In this document: positions 51,638 through 60,157 of the stretch, one piece after another
How positions within the stretch are numbered: position 1 is the first letter of the stretch
How the letters are laid out: each line of letters begins with the position of its first letter
Source of the DNA: an uncultured Jannaschia sp.
GTDB taxonomy: Bacteria > Pseudomonadota > Alphaproteobacteria > Rhodobacterales > Rhodobacteraceae
Direction: 5' to 3'
NCBI GenBank assembly: GCA_947494145.1
Contig: CANLTZ010000007.1
Location: forward strand, 1-64,000
DNA length: 64,000 bases
Position numbers and translations under genes: made by a program
Notes under the pieces: model-generated
What the model saw: the letters and a program-made list of their open reading frames with translations, nothing else
What the model was told of the DNA's origin: nothing
Database searches by the model: none

Positions 51638-51652
51638 CTAACCGAATGTTAA
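51638..51652. promoter_or_regulatory. CtrA-box-like site in the fliL-fliF divergent promoter
   Basis: CTAA, seven bases, TTAA: one mismatch from TTAA-N7-TTAA. It sits between the two divergent starts (51594 and 51719), a position from which one site could serve both large flagellar operons. Confidence 0.5.
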
Positions 51653-51718
51653 TGGAATTCGGGAATCTTCCGGCTCGACGCCCAGAACGGGTGGCTAGCA
51701 CATCCCGGAGGATTGCAC

Positions 51719-53386
51719 GTGGAGAATATCACCGCCTTTTGGCAGGGGCAGGACAAACGCAGGCTGTTTATCCTGGCCCTCGCGACCAGTATCGCGTTCG
51801 GTTCCGTCCTGTTTTTGACCCGTCTGGCAACGGCCCCCAGCATGGAGCTTCTTTTTGCCCGGCTGGAGCCCGCAGTCGCTGCGGAAGTGGTTGCCAGCCT
51901 TGATTCGCGCGGTGTGCCCTACGAAGTGCGTGGTGATGCCGTTTATGTTGACGGTACCCAACGCGACGCGCTGCGCATGCAACTTGCGGGCGAAGGTCTG
52001 CCGCGGATGGATGGCGCGGGCTATGAACTGCTCGACAACCTCAGTGGCTTCGGCACCACCTCTCAGATGTTCGACGCGGCCTTCTGGCGCGCCCGCGAAG
52101 GAGAGCTGACGCGCACGATCCTTGCATCTCCGGGCGTGCGGCAGGCGCGTGTGCATCTGGCCACTGCCGATTCGTCGCCCTTCGCTCGCGACCGCTCCGC
52201 CACTGCGTCGGTCACGGTCCAAATGACGTCGGGCGCCGTGGGCGTGTCATTGGCACGTGCGATTCAGTCGCTCGTCGCCGGGGCCGTGCGCAACCTGTCG
52301 CCCGAAGACGTCACTGTCATCGATGCGGCGAGCGGGTCTGTGGTCGGTGGCGGTGCCGTCGACACAGCAGCAGAAGCGCGCGATTCCCGGATGGCGGAAA
52401 TGCGCTCTTCGGTGGAAAATCTGCTTGCCGCCCGCGTTGGACCTGGCCGCTATGTTGTTGAGCTTGCGGTTGAAACGACAAAGGATCGCGAAACCGTGAC
52501 CGAGCGGATGCTCGACCCCGATAGCCGTGTGGTGATCAGCACCGATACCGAAGAACGCACCTCGTCCGACCGGGGCGGTGCGGGCCAAGGCGTCACCGTT
52601 GCAAGCAACCTGCCCGATGGCGACGCAGGCGGCGAGGCGGGCGGCTCGGAAAGCAACAATGCCGAAACGCGAGAGCGTGTGAATTATGACGTTTCCATGG
52701 TGCAGCGGCAGATCGAACGTGAGCCCGGCGCCATTTCCCGCGTGACCGTCGCCGTCATGGTCGACGGCGTCCGGGAAACGTCGCCCGATGGCACTGCCGC
52801 CTGGTCCCCCCGCAGCGACGAAGAACTGCAGGTCTTGCGTGACCTCGTTCAGTCGGCCGTGGGCTTCCGCGAAGATCGCGGCGATGTCGTCACGGTGCAC
52901 ACCATGCAGTTTGAAGCGCCCGTTGCACCTGAAACTGCGCCCGGCCTGTCCCTGCCATGGCTCAGTGGTGGTCAGATGACACAGATGGTCACGGCGGCGC
53001 TTCTCGCGTTGGTGGGCCTGGGGGCGATGGCCTTTGTCGTGCGGCCCATGCTCAACAAAGTGATGATGTCTGCCGCGCTGCCGACGCCCAACGAGTCGGA
53101 AGCCGCCTCCGGAAACTTGCCAGAGGCTGCCCCAAGGGAACTGGCGCTGGATCAATCTGGCCCAACCGATGACCTTCCTGCCTTGGCCCCAATGGACGAA
53201 TTGCCCGATCTGCCCGATTTATCAGACCTCTCGGCTTTGCCGAACGTCATGGGCAATGGCCTTGATGAGTCGGTGGAACCCGAGGACCCTGTCGAACGCC
53301 TGCGCCAGTTGATCTCGGACCGGCGTGAGGAAACCATCGAAGTGTTGCGCGGCTGGATGGACGAAAAGCCGGGTGAAGCGCGATGA
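51719..53386 (+). CDS. fliF: flagellar MS-ring protein FliF
   Basis: 555 aa from GTG 51719. A GGAGG at 51707-51711 is 7 bases upstream, whereas the TTG at 51713 is too close to it. Two membrane helices flank the large periplasmic part: about 16-36 and 420-442 (MTQMVTAALLALVGLGAMAFVV). Family text includes LFARLEPAVAAEVVASLDSRGVPYEV, FGTTSQMFDAAFWRAREGELTRTI and RVHLATADSSPFARD. The C-terminal tail meant to bind FliG is present, though fliG is not in the window. Confidence 0.96.
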   Translation: MENITAFWQGQDKRRLFILALATSIAFGSVLFLTRLATAPSMELLFARLEPAVAAEVVASLDSRGVPYEVRGDAVYVDGTQRDALRMQLAGEGLPRMDGAGYELLDNLSGFGTTSQMFDAAFWRAREGELTRTILASPGVRQARVHLATADSSPFARDRSATASVTVQMTSGAVGVSLARAIQSLVAGAVRNLSPEDVTVIDAASGSVVGGGAVDTAAEARDSRMAEMRSSVENLLAARVGPGRYVVELAVETTKDRETVTERMLDPDSRVVISTDTEERTSSDRGGAGQGVTVASNLPDGDAGGEAGGSESNNAETRERVNYDVSMVQRQIEREPGAISRVTVAVMVDGVRETSPDGTAAWSPRSDEELQVLRDLVQSAVGFREDRGDVVTVHTMQFEAPVAPETAPGLSLPWLSGGQMTQMVTAALLALVGLGAMAFVVRPMLNKVMMSAALPTPNESEAASGNLPEAAPRELALDQSGPTDDLPALAPMDELPDLPDLSDLSALPNVMGNGLDESVEPEDPVERLRQLISDRREETIEVLRGWMDEKPGEAR

Positions 53387-53997
53387 GCGGCCTTCGACTG
53401 GAGGATTTCGGGCCGCGCAGTGCTCCTTTGCAGCGCGCGCCCGCAGGCGCGGCGGACCCGCAGGATACGCGCTTTGATGACGGCTATAACGCGGGCTGGG
53501 ACGATGCCATGTCCCAAGTCGAAACCGAGCAAACCGCCGCGTCTGAGACCCTGCGGGAGCGGGTCTCAGAACTTCGCATCGACCGCGGTGCCGCCATGGC
53601 GGCGGCGCTCCGGTCGCTGGAGCCGATCTTGCGTGATGTATTCGACAAGGTCCTACCCCGCGCCGCCGAAAGGTCATTCTTGCCGACTTTGATGGAAGAG
53701 TTGGGCGACGTGTTGAACGACGACGTGGCCAAGCTGTCCGTCGTTGTCTCGCCCGAAGATGCCACACGGCTTCTGCGGCTGCTGGCGCGCTCCGGGCTTG
53801 ACGATGGTCGGGTATCCGTCCGCGCCGAGCCCGCTCTGTCTTTGTCGCAAGCACTGATCCGTTGGGAAGACGGAGAACGGCGGCTCGATTTCGAAACAGT
53901 GCTGTCTGACCTGGATGAAGCGCTCGACACGTTCCTATCGACCCTAGACCGCGAAGACGCGGCCGATTCCCCATCACAGGAGGCCGCAAATGGCTGA
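53383..53997 (+). CDS. fliH: FliH-like flagellar export regulator
   Basis: 204 aa, overlapping fliF by ATGA. FliH binds FliI and controls its ATPase. The N-terminus is short and disordered, then a helical region (FDDGYNAGWDDAMSQVETEQTAASETLRERVSEL) and a C-terminal VAKLSVVVSPEDATRLLRLLA domain like the FliH/HrpE family. Homology is moderate; the position before fliN and after fliF supports it. fliI is divergent elsewhere in the block. Confidence 0.75.
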   Translation: MSGLRLEDFGPRSAPLQRAPAGAADPQDTRFDDGYNAGWDDAMSQVETEQTAASETLRERVSELRIDRGAAMAAALRSLEPILRDVFDKVLPRAAERSFLPTLMEELGDVLNDDVAKLSVVVSPEDATRLLRLLARSGLDDGRVSVRAEPALSLSQALIRWEDGERRLDFETVLSDLDEALDTFLSTLDREDAADSPSQEAANG

Positions 53998-54262
53998 CAT
54001 GTCTCAAGACGCCCAATCCGCCCTGTCGCGCGTGCCGGTCGAAATCACGATCTCGGTTGGCCGGGCCCATCCGACGGTTTCGGAACTTCTCGGCCTGCGC
54101 CGGGATGCCGTCCTTATGCTGGACCGAGCTGTGTCCGACCCAGTGGAGCTTTATGCAGGCGACCGTCTGATCGCCCGTGGCGAATTGCAGGAAGTCGAAG
54201 GCGAAGGTGGCCGCCTGGCCGTGCGCCTGACTGAAGTGGCGGAAACGGACGGTGCCGTGTGA
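53990..54262 (+). CDS. fliN: flagellar motor switch protein FliN
   Basis: 90 aa of the SpoA domain type: VPVEITISVGRAHPTVSELLGLRRDAVLMLDRAVSDPVELYAGDRLIARGE, the normal FliN core. It forms the C-ring with FliM. It overlaps fliH by 8 bp and fliP by 4 bp. fliM and fliG are not seen in this window. Confidence 0.94.
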   Translation: MADMSQDAQSALSRVPVEITISVGRAHPTVSELLGLRRDAVLMLDRAVSDPVELYAGDRLIARGELQEVEGEGGRLAVRLTEVAETDGAV

Positions 54263-54963
54263 AACGGCTGGCGCTCTGCCTTGTTCTGATCCTGTTGCCA
54301 GGGGCCCTGCATGCGCAGGGACTCGATATCGACTTGGGCGATGAAGGATCGCTCACGCTGCGTTCGATCCAACTGATCGCGTTGCTAACGGTGTTGAGCC
54401 TCGCACCGGGCATCGCGATCACGGTCACCTGCTTTCCATTTATCGTCACTGTCCTGTCGATCATGCGGCAGGCCATCGGCTTGCAGGCCTCGCCACCCAA
54501 CATGCTCATCGTCAGCCTGGCGATGTTCCTTACCTATTTCGTGATGGAACCCGTCGTCCGCGATGCGTGGGAATTGGGCATCGGCCCGCTATCGCGCGGA
54601 GAGATGGAGGCCGGCGCCGCCATGACTGCCGCCATCGAGCCATTCCGCGCATTCATGACCGCGAGGGTCGACGCCGATACGTTGCTGCACATGCAGGATT
54701 TGCGCCCGGGCACGGAACCAGGTGCGCTGTCCGTGCTTGTCCCATCGTTTCTGTTGTCGGAAATCAGCCGTGCGTTTCAGATCGGCTTTCTTGTCTTCAT
54801 GCCGTTCCTGATTATCGACATGGTTGTGGCAGCGGTGCTGATGTCCATGGGGATGATGATGGTGCCGCCTGCCATCGTCTCGCTTCCGTTCAAACTGGCA
54901 TTTTTCGTGGTGGTGGATGGGTTCACGCTCGTCTCCAGCGCGTTGGTGCGCAGCTATCTCTAG
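54259..54963 (+). CDS. fliP: flagellar export membrane protein FliP
   Basis: 234 aa from GTG 54259 (GTGA overlap with fliN). A cleavable-type signal (MKRLALCLVLILLPGALHAQG), then four membrane helices. Family hallmarks are LTVLSLAPGIAITVTCFPFIVTVLSIMRQAIG, MLIVSLAMFLTYFVMEPV, and the C-terminal FLVFMPFLIIDMVVAAVLMSMGMMMVPP. FliP is the main export-gate channel subunit. Confidence 0.96.
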   Translation: MKRLALCLVLILLPGALHAQGLDIDLGDEGSLTLRSIQLIALLTVLSLAPGIAITVTCFPFIVTVLSIMRQAIGLQASPPNMLIVSLAMFLTYFVMEPVVRDAWELGIGPLSRGEMEAGAAMTAAIEPFRAFMTARVDADTLLHMQDLRPGTEPGALSVLVPSFLLSEISRAFQIGFLVFMPFLIIDMVVAAVLMSMGMMMVPPAIVSLPFKLAFFVVVDGFTLVSSALVRSYL

Positions 54964-54982
54964 GCTTTTCTGAAAGGCACAT

Positions 54983-55633
54983 ATGATGAGATTTCGCCGA
55001 GCTTCCAAAGAAACAGGGTCCCCCGCGCCAAGCCAAGACGCGGCCGCGGTGAGCAATGCCGAAAAGGCGCGTGCACTTCTGGCCATGCTGGATGGCAATG
55101 GCGGCGCGACCCCGCCGCCCGACCGGCTGCGCGCCTGGGCGCGTGATCTGGTGAACACGGTGGAGCAGCGCAAGGCTGCAACGCCCACCGCGCCGGGGGG
55201 CGCGCCGCGCTCGGCGCCGGCGGCGGACGTTGTCCAGGCGCCCCAGCCCACCGCCTATGCCAAGCCACCGGCCCGCGTTTTCAGCAAGGCGGCGCCGCTT
55301 CAGGCGCCACCGCCAGCCGCGCCTCCCCCGCCCGCCGTGACGCGCCAGCCGTCCTCGCGCCTGACGCTCACGGTGCCGGAACCCCATGTGCCGCGCGCGC
55401 CCGCCTCCGAGGCGCCGATGCCCCCGGTCCGCGTGGCCCCGGCGGAAATGGACAAGATCATGGAACAAGCCATCAACCCGGCCGATATCGGTCGTGAGCA
55501 TCCAGCAATCATTGCCCGAACACTGGCTGGCAAGACATCCCTGGAACAAGCTGCCGCGCTTCGCCGGTTGCCGGGTGGCCAAGTGCGCGCCGTGCATCGC
55601 GCGCTTCGTCAGTTGGAACAATCCTGCCCTTGA
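54983..55633 (+). CDS. unknown protein, last gene of the fliF operon
   Basis: 216 aa; two ATGs at 54983 and 54986 are possible starts, with a GAAAGG ribosome site upstream. The middle third is Pro/Ala-rich and disordered (QAPPPAAPPPPAVTR). The ends are more structured: LLAMLDGNGGATPPPDRLRAWARDL at about 30 and EMDKIMEQAINPADIGREHPAII, QAAALRRLPGGQVRAVHRALRQL at the C-terminus. I recognise no family. Co-transcription after fliP suggests a flagellar regulatory or substrate role. It is followed by a strong hairpin before ettA. Confidence 0.7.
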   Translation: MMRFRRASKETGSPAPSQDAAAVSNAEKARALLAMLDGNGGATPPPDRLRAWARDLVNTVEQRKAATPTAPGGAPRSAPAADVVQAPQPTAYAKPPARVFSKAAPLQAPPPAAPPPPAVTRQPSSRLTLTVPEPHVPRAPASEAPMPPVRVAPAEMDKIMEQAINPADIGREHPAIIARTLAGKTSLEQAAALRRLPGGQVRAVHRALRQLEQSCP

Positions 55634-55643
55634 CCGCGTCGCC

Positions 55644-55677
55644 TCCGGTGCCCGGGCGATCGCGCCCCGGCACCGGA
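55644..55677. terminator. bidirectional hairpin between the fliF operon and ettA
   Basis: TCCGGTGCC (55644-55652) pairs with GGCACCGGA (55669-55677), a 9-bp stem extended by GGG/CCC around an 8-base core. It lies between converging genes and can serve both strands; no T-run follows. Confidence 0.65.
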
Positions 55678-55687
55678 AGACATAAGG

Positions 55688-57343
55688 TCAGCGCGTGAAT
55701 TTCTTGTATTTCACGCGCGTCGGTTCCAACGCTTCGGGGCCCAGACGGCGGGCCTTGTCTTCCTCGTAGGCTTCGAAATTGCCTTCGAACCATTCCACAT
55801 GTGCGTCACCCTCGAAGGCCAGGATGTGGGTGCAAAGCCGGTCCAGGAAGAAGCGGTCGTGGCTGATGACCACCGCGCAGCCCGCGAAATCAGCGATGGC
55901 GTCTTCCAGCGCGCGCAGGGTTTCAACATCGAGATCGTTGGTGGGTTCATCGAGCAGCAGCACATTGCCGCCTTCCTTGAGAAGCCGCGCCATGTGGACG
56001 CGGTTGCGTTCGCCGCCGGACAATAGCCCGACCTTCTTCTGCTGGTCGCCGCCCTTGAAGTTGAACGACCCGCAATAGGCTCGCGAATTTACCTCCGCAT
56101 CGCCCAGCTTGATCAACTCCGCCCCGCCGGAAATCGCCTCCCACACCGTATCGTCGGCATTTAGGTCGTCGCGGGACTGGTCGACGTAGCTCAGCTTGAC
56201 GGTGTCGCCGTATTCCACCGTGCCGCCATCGGGCTGTTCCTGCCCGGTCAACATCCGGAAGAGCGTCGATTTCCCCGCGCCGTTCGGCCCGATCACGCCT
56301 ACGATGCCCCCGGGTGGCAGCGCGAAGCTCAGATCTTCGACCAGAAGCTTGTCGCCATAGGCTTTTGTTAGCCCGTTCACCTCGATCACCTTGTTGCCCA
56401 GTCGCGGCCCGTTGGGGATGACGATCTGGGCGCGGCCAACCCGCTCCCGCTCCGACTGAGAGGCCATTTCCTCATAGGCGTTGATCCGGGCCTTGGACTT
56501 CGCTTGCCGGGCCTTGGCGCCCGCGCGGATCCATTCTAGTTCCCGCTCCAACGTCTTCTGACGGGACTTGTCTTCCTTGGCCTCCCGCTCCAACCGCTTG
56601 GCCTTCTGTTCCAACCACGCGGAATAATTGCCTTCGTAGGGCATGCCGCGCCCCCGGTCGAGTTCCAGGATCCAACCGGTGATATCGTCCAGGAAGTACC
56701 GGTCGTGGGTCACGATCAGGCAGGTGCCCTCGTAGTCGATCAGGTGCCGTTGAAGCCAGGCAATCGTCTCCGCATCCAGATGGTTCGTCGGCTCGTCCAG
56801 CAGCAGCATGTCGGGCGCTTCGAGAAGTAGCTTGCACAACGCCACGCGCCGACGTTCGCCACCCGACAGGTTGGCGGGGTTGGCATCGTCGGGCGGGCAG
56901 CGCAGCGCCTCCATGGCGATGTCGATCTGGCTGTCCAGATCCCACAGGTTCTGGCTGTCGATTTCGTCCTGCAGGGCGGCCATTTCGTCGGCGGTTTCGT
57001 CGGAATAGTTCATCGCCAGTTCATTGAAGCGGTCCAGCTTGGCCTTCTTTTCGGCCACCCCCAGCATGACATTGTCGCGCACGGACATGCTGTCATCCAA
57101 GGTGGGTTCCTGCGGCAGATAACCGACTTTCGCGCCTTCAGCGGCCCAAGCCTCCCCACTGAAATCGGGGTCCATACCCGCCATGATACGCATCAGCGTG
57201 GACTTGCCGGTGCCGTTGACGCCGACCACGCCGATCTTCACGCCGGGCAGAAAGCTTAGGCGGATGTTTTCGAAGACTTTCTTGCCGCCGGGATAGGTCT
57301 TGGACACGCCATCCATGTGGTAGACGTACTGGTAGCTGGCCAT
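55688..57343 (-). CDS. ettA: energy-dependent translational throttle protein EttA
   Basis: 551 aa ABC-F ATPase that binds the ribosome E site and regulates translation elongation by energy state. It has two ABC domains. Walker A motifs are GVNGTGKST (41-49) and GPNGAGKST (352-360), and signatures are LSGGERRRVA (159-) and LSGGERNRVH (442-). The inter-domain linker is the P-site tRNA interaction motif region (EWIRAGAKARQAKSKARINAYEEM). No membrane segments. Normal length for EttA. It is transcribed opposite to the fla operon. Confidence 0.96.
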   Translation of the reverse strand: MASYQYVYHMDGVSKTYPGGKKVFENIRLSFLPGVKIGVVGVNGTGKSTLMRIMAGMDPDFSGEAWAAEGAKVGYLPQEPTLDDSMSVRDNVMLGVAEKKAKLDRFNELAMNYSDETADEMAALQDEIDSQNLWDLDSQIDIAMEALRCPPDDANPANLSGGERRRVALCKLLLEAPDMLLLDEPTNHLDAETIAWLQRHLIDYEGTCLIVTHDRYFLDDITGWILELDRGRGMPYEGNYSAWLEQKAKRLEREAKEDKSRQKTLERELEWIRAGAKARQAKSKARINAYEEMASQSERERVGRAQIVIPNGPRLGNKVIEVNGLTKAYGDKLLVEDLSFALPPGGIVGVIGPNGAGKSTLFRMLTGQEQPDGGTVEYGDTVKLSYVDQSRDDLNADDTVWEAISGGAELIKLGDAEVNSRAYCGSFNFKGGDQQKKVGLLSGGERNRVHMARLLKEGGNVLLLDEPTNDLDVETLRALEDAIADFAGCAVVISHDRFFLDRLCTHILAFEGDAHVEWFEGNFEAYEEDKARRLGPEALEPTRVKYKKFTR

Positions 57344-57647
57344 GGGAATGCTCCGGTCCGAAATGAGGTTTCCCAGGCGGGATACGCGCCGCGCCAGCTT
57401 GGTGCAATCATCGGCGCAATCGGCGGGCCTTTGACCGTGGGCGCGGTGTCGCGCAGCCTTCGTTTGGTGGGCATGTATCTTTCACATGCCCGATCAGCTT
57501 GAACGGGCCCGGTTGGGCAATTTTCGACGTCATACAGGGGAACGTGACCTTTATCCTTGCGGCCTCGAAGACAACTGGTCTAGCGGGCGCGGTGCCTGCA
57601 TCGACCCGGAACGGGTGGTCCATAACGGCCGCGCCTCCGACTAGAAT

Positions 57648-58294
57648 ATGGAATGGATGGCGGGCGTGCTGGAAAACAAGACGTACCTCCGCGACTGCTT
57701 CGACACGCTTTGGACTTGGCAGGATGAACAGTGCTGCGGTGCAGATGCGGTGCCGCCGGTGTCACTGAACGATCTGGCCGATCTGCAGCCGATGACGCAC
57801 GAAGATCGGCGGGGCGGTCTATCTGACGGCCAATGTCTGGATTGGGGATCGCAACACCGAGGTCTGCGTCCAGATCAATGGCGGCGCGCTTACCCACATG
57901 GAATGCACGCGGCCTGGCAATGGCGAGGACATGCTGGTCGGCGCCGAATGGGCTTACCAACTCTTTCGCTGCCCAACGGCAAATGCAGATCGGGCGCTAC
58001 GCTTGGCAATCGGGCTCGGGCGAGACGCGTCATCAAAGTTTTGAGATCTGGCAGGGCCGCCAGCTTGGGCCCGTCCCGCTGCAGGGCATGGCCTCGACCC
58101 CTGTGGCCGATAGCTCCATCCATCTGTGGCGGGTGGCCATGCCCGAAGATCTGCCGGAAGGCGCGCGTATTGCGGAGGTGACTGCGCGCATGGCCGATGG
58201 GCGCGAATATAGCGAACGGATCACCTTCGAGGTCCGGGCGGAGCGGCCGTTGCAAGTGTGGGACAATTCGCTCTGGCAGGACACATCCAACTGA
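57648..58294 (+). pseudogene. frameshifted metallophosphoesterase C-terminal remnant
   Basis: Three fragments in different frames read as one decayed protein. Frame 1 from 57648 gives EWMAGVLENKTYLRDCFDTL and SLNDLADLQPM. Frame 2 from about 57809 gives GGAVYLTANVWIGDRNTE and CVQINGGALTHMECTRPGNG. Frame 3 from about 57980 gives MQIGRYAWQSGSGETRHQSF and SSIHLWRVAMPEDLPEGARI. The last part resembles the C-terminal beta domain of calcineurin-like phosphoesterases of alphaproteobacteria (inferred). The catalytic N-terminal domain is absent, so it is a relic. A hairpin terminator follows. Confidence 0.6.
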
Positions 58295-58330
58295 GCATCG
58301 GCCGGCGAGGTAAATCGTACAAGCTGGAAA

Positions 58331-58366
58331 GGGCGGCTCAAATAGCCGCCCCAACCTGTCCTTTTT
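58331..58366 (+). terminator. hairpin between the phosphoesterase relic and the small membrane gene
   Basis: GGGCGGCT (58331-58338) and AGCCGCCC (58344-58351) form an 8-bp stem with a CAAAT loop, followed by a T-run at 58362-58366. Since genes converge here it can terminate the + strand relic; the − strand exit lacks a T-run. Confidence 0.7.
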
Positions 58367-58375
58367 CAAACCCGA

Positions 58376-58651
58376 TCAGTCCTTGTCAGTCACGTATTCC
58401 TCCAACAGCCGCTCGTTTTTGGCTTCTTCCAGCCGGGCAATCCGGTCCGTGCTCAGCTTGGCGTCGAAGCGGTATTTCACGAAGTTCACCAAGCTGACGG
58501 TCAGCATCAGGATGCCGATGGCCCAATAGCCCTTGGTCGAAAGCGGCACGTCGGTGGACAGCCAGAGCGAGATGGCCAGCATCACATAGGCCACGATCAC
58601 GCCCAGCAGGTTGAAGTGGGTGATCAGCATGTTGTCGTCGTTGCGTTCCAT
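58376..58651 (-). CDS. small two-helix membrane protein downstream of pspA
   Basis: 91 aa. Two hydrophobic segments, FNLLGVIVAYVMLAISLWL and YWAIGILMLTVSLVNFVKY, with a short loop, and a charged C-terminal tail (RIARLEEAKNERLLEEYVTDKD) likely cytoplasmic. It has the shape of YiaA/YiaB-type two-helix proteins. It follows pspA by 42 bp on the same strand, so it belongs to the TetR-controlled operon and could serve as the PspA membrane partner, which is inferred. Confidence 0.75.
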   Translation of the reverse strand: MERNDDNMLITHFNLLGVIVAYVMLAISLWLSTDVPLSTKGYWAIGILMLTVSLVNFVKYRFDAKLSTDRIARLEEAKNERLLEEYVTDKD

Positions 58652-58693
58652 AGTCTTATCCTTTCAAAGTCAGTGTTCTGGAGTGTTTGCGGG

Positions 58694-59377
58694 TTAGTCT
58701 TTGGTTTCAGATTTCAGGCGTGCCAGAACATCGGCGGCACTGGTTTTCAGCGGTGTCCCGAACCCGGCCTCTGCCATGCGGTCGGGCAGGTCCTGATGGT
58801 TCAGGTCGCGGTTGATTTCCCGCAGGATGTCGGCCTGTTCGGCGGGGTCGTCGCGGCGCAGCACCCGGGCGATCAGTTCTTCCGCTTCATCCGTGGCCGA
58901 TTCGCCCATATTGGTGGTGCGCAACCTCGCCTGGATTTCCTGCTCCCGCCGCACCGTCCGCGCCGCCTGTGCGCCTTGGCGCAAATCGATCAGACGGCGG
59001 TGTCCGGCTTCGACGCTTTGGCGCAAGCGCAGGATGCGGCTTTCCATGCCGCGCAACGTGTCGCGGCGGATTTTGGCTTCGTCTTCCTGCACCGCGATGG
59101 CGGCGGCAGCCTCGGATGCCAGGTCTTCACGTTCGGCGGCAAGCGCCTGGCGGGCGCGGTCGGTCAGGTCGGCCAAGCTTGTTTCCAACTGCTCCAACTG
59201 GCGACGCTCCGAGCGTTCGCGCTGGATCAGCGTGGCGAGCGTGGCCTTGGCACCTTTGAGTTGGGCATCCGCTTCGCGGATTTTCTGGTCGATGAGCTCG
59301 ATCGCGTAGCGATCTTTCATGGCGTCTTCCTGGCGGGCGGCTTCGCCGCGTAGCAGGGTCGAAAAGATTTTCAACAT
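58694..59377 (-). CDS. pspA: PspA/IM30-family membrane-stress protein
   Basis: 227 aa from ATG 59377, with AGGAG 8 bp upstream. The protein is nearly all helical coiled coil, as in PspA/Vipp1: an N-terminal amphipathic segment (MLKIFSTLLRGEAARQED), then long heptad-rich helices (LIDQKIREADAQLKGAK through LIQRERSERRQLEQLETSL, and RDTLRGMESRILRLRQSVEA). PspA proteins bind stressed inner membrane and limit leakage. Here expression is driven by a promoter with TetR operators rather than by PspF and sigma-54, of which no sign is seen. Confidence 0.85.
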   Translation of the reverse strand: MLKIFSTLLRGEAARQEDAMKDRYAIELIDQKIREADAQLKGAKATLATLIQRERSERRQLEQLETSLADLTDRARQALAAEREDLASEAAAAIAVQEDEAKIRRDTLRGMESRILRLRQSVEAGHRRLIDLRQGAQAARTVRREQEIQARLRTTNMGESATDEAEELIARVLRRDDPAEQADILREINRDLNHQDLPDRMAEAGFGTPLKTSAADVLARLKSETKD

Positions 59378-59390
59378 CCCCGTTTCTCCT

Positions 59391-59460
59391 TGAACGATGT
59401 TCATGAGATAGGGATGCTATACTTGTGAACGCCGTTCAAGTCAAAAATGAACGATGTTCA
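59391..59460. promoter_or_regulatory. three TetR-type operators upstream of pspA
   Basis: TGAACGATGTTCA occurs at 59391-59403 and 59448-59460, and TGAACGCCGTTCA at 59426-59438. These are 13-bp palindromes with TGAAC/GTTCA arms. The middle one lies inside the promoter spacer, the first at the ribosome site, and the third overlaps the tetR stop codon, so binding would block both initiation and leader. Confidence 0.85.
59416..59444 (-). promoter_or_regulatory. sigma-70-type pspA promoter
   Basis: On the minus strand TTGACT (59439-59444) and TATAGC (59416-59421) are separated by exactly 17 bp. The operator TGAACGGCGTTCA fills that spacer. Readable from the sequence; transcription start not known. 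Confidence 0.7.
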
Positions 59461-60057
59461 AATGACGTTACGTCGCGTGGCAGACGTTAGGATAAATTGG
59501 ATCATTTCGGACATGCGGTCATGGTCCACGGCGGAGATGCGCCGCTCTATCCCCAGAAGGACGATCCCGTGGACCGAGGAAAAAAGCGCACGGGTGCGCA
59601 CGCGAATTTCGCTGTCGTCCAGATCGGGGAAGGTTTCTTTCAGCGGCGCGTCGATGATGGCCAGCAACCGGTCCAGCGATTCCAGGTACCAATCGGGCAC
59701 CTCCGTTTCGACCGTCAGTTCCGTGTCGAAGAGCGCGCGCCACAGCAATGGGTGGTCGATGGCGAATTGCAGGTAGCCTTCGGCCATGGCGATCATCCGT
59801 TCGGTCGGGTCCGCCGTGCCCGCCTTCTGGACTTCGCCCATCACGGCTTGGCCGAGTGCCCGGAAGGTCTGGACGTTTACCGCCATGACGAGGTCGTTCA
59901 TGTCGCCGAAGACATTGTAGATTGAACCCACAGAACACCCCGCCGCTCGCGCCAGATTCCGGGCTTTCAGCGAGGCCGTTCCCTCTGCCTCGATCTGCTT
60001 TCGGGCAAGCTCCATGAGGTTTTCGCGCAGGGAAGCGCGGCGGTCGGCGGTTGTCAT
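59458..60057 (-). CDS. TetR-family regulator of the PspA module
   Basis: 199 aa. The N-terminal HTH is typical ([16 protein letters not shown], then [20 protein letters not shown]). The ligand domain is helical ([37 protein letters not shown]). It is encoded just upstream of pspA, and the three TGAAC/GTTCA operators lie between the genes, one in its own last codons. Control of pspA is therefore strongly suggested; the ligand is unknown. It is separated from nadD by a 100-bp divergent gap. Confidence 0.88.
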   Translation of the reverse strand: MTTADRRASLRENLMELARKQIEAEGTASLKARNLARAAGCSVGSIYNVFGDMNDLVMAVNVQTFRALGQAVMGEVQKAGTADPTERMIAMAEGYLQFAIDHPLLWRALFDTELTVETEVPDWYLESLDRLLAIIDAPLKETFPDLDDSEIRVRTRALFSSVHGIVLLGIERRISAVDHDRMSEMIQFILTSATRRNVI

Positions 60058-60072
60058 CGTGTCATCCCCGCG

Positions 60073-60115
60073 GTCGAACAGGGTTCATCCGATAGCGCGC
60101 CTGGCTCTGTTCGAC
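60073..60115. promoter_or_regulatory. 9-bp inverted repeat in the tetR-nadD divergent promoter
   Basis: GTCGAACAG (60073-60081) and CTGTTCGAC (60107-60115) are perfect complements separated by 25 bp. They include GAACA/TGTTC cores related in part to the TGAAC operators downstream. May be a regulatory site for tetR autoregulation; chance occurrence is not excluded. Confidence 0.35.
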
Positions 60116-60157
60116 AATCCGGTTGCGCCTGCGGTGTGGGGCGGTGTTGATGGCGCC

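Noticed and set aside
57487-57642. 51-codon open frame before the phosphoesterase relic
   Set aside because: No recognisable homology and ends at a stop just before the relic; could be part of the decayed gene but cannot be supported.
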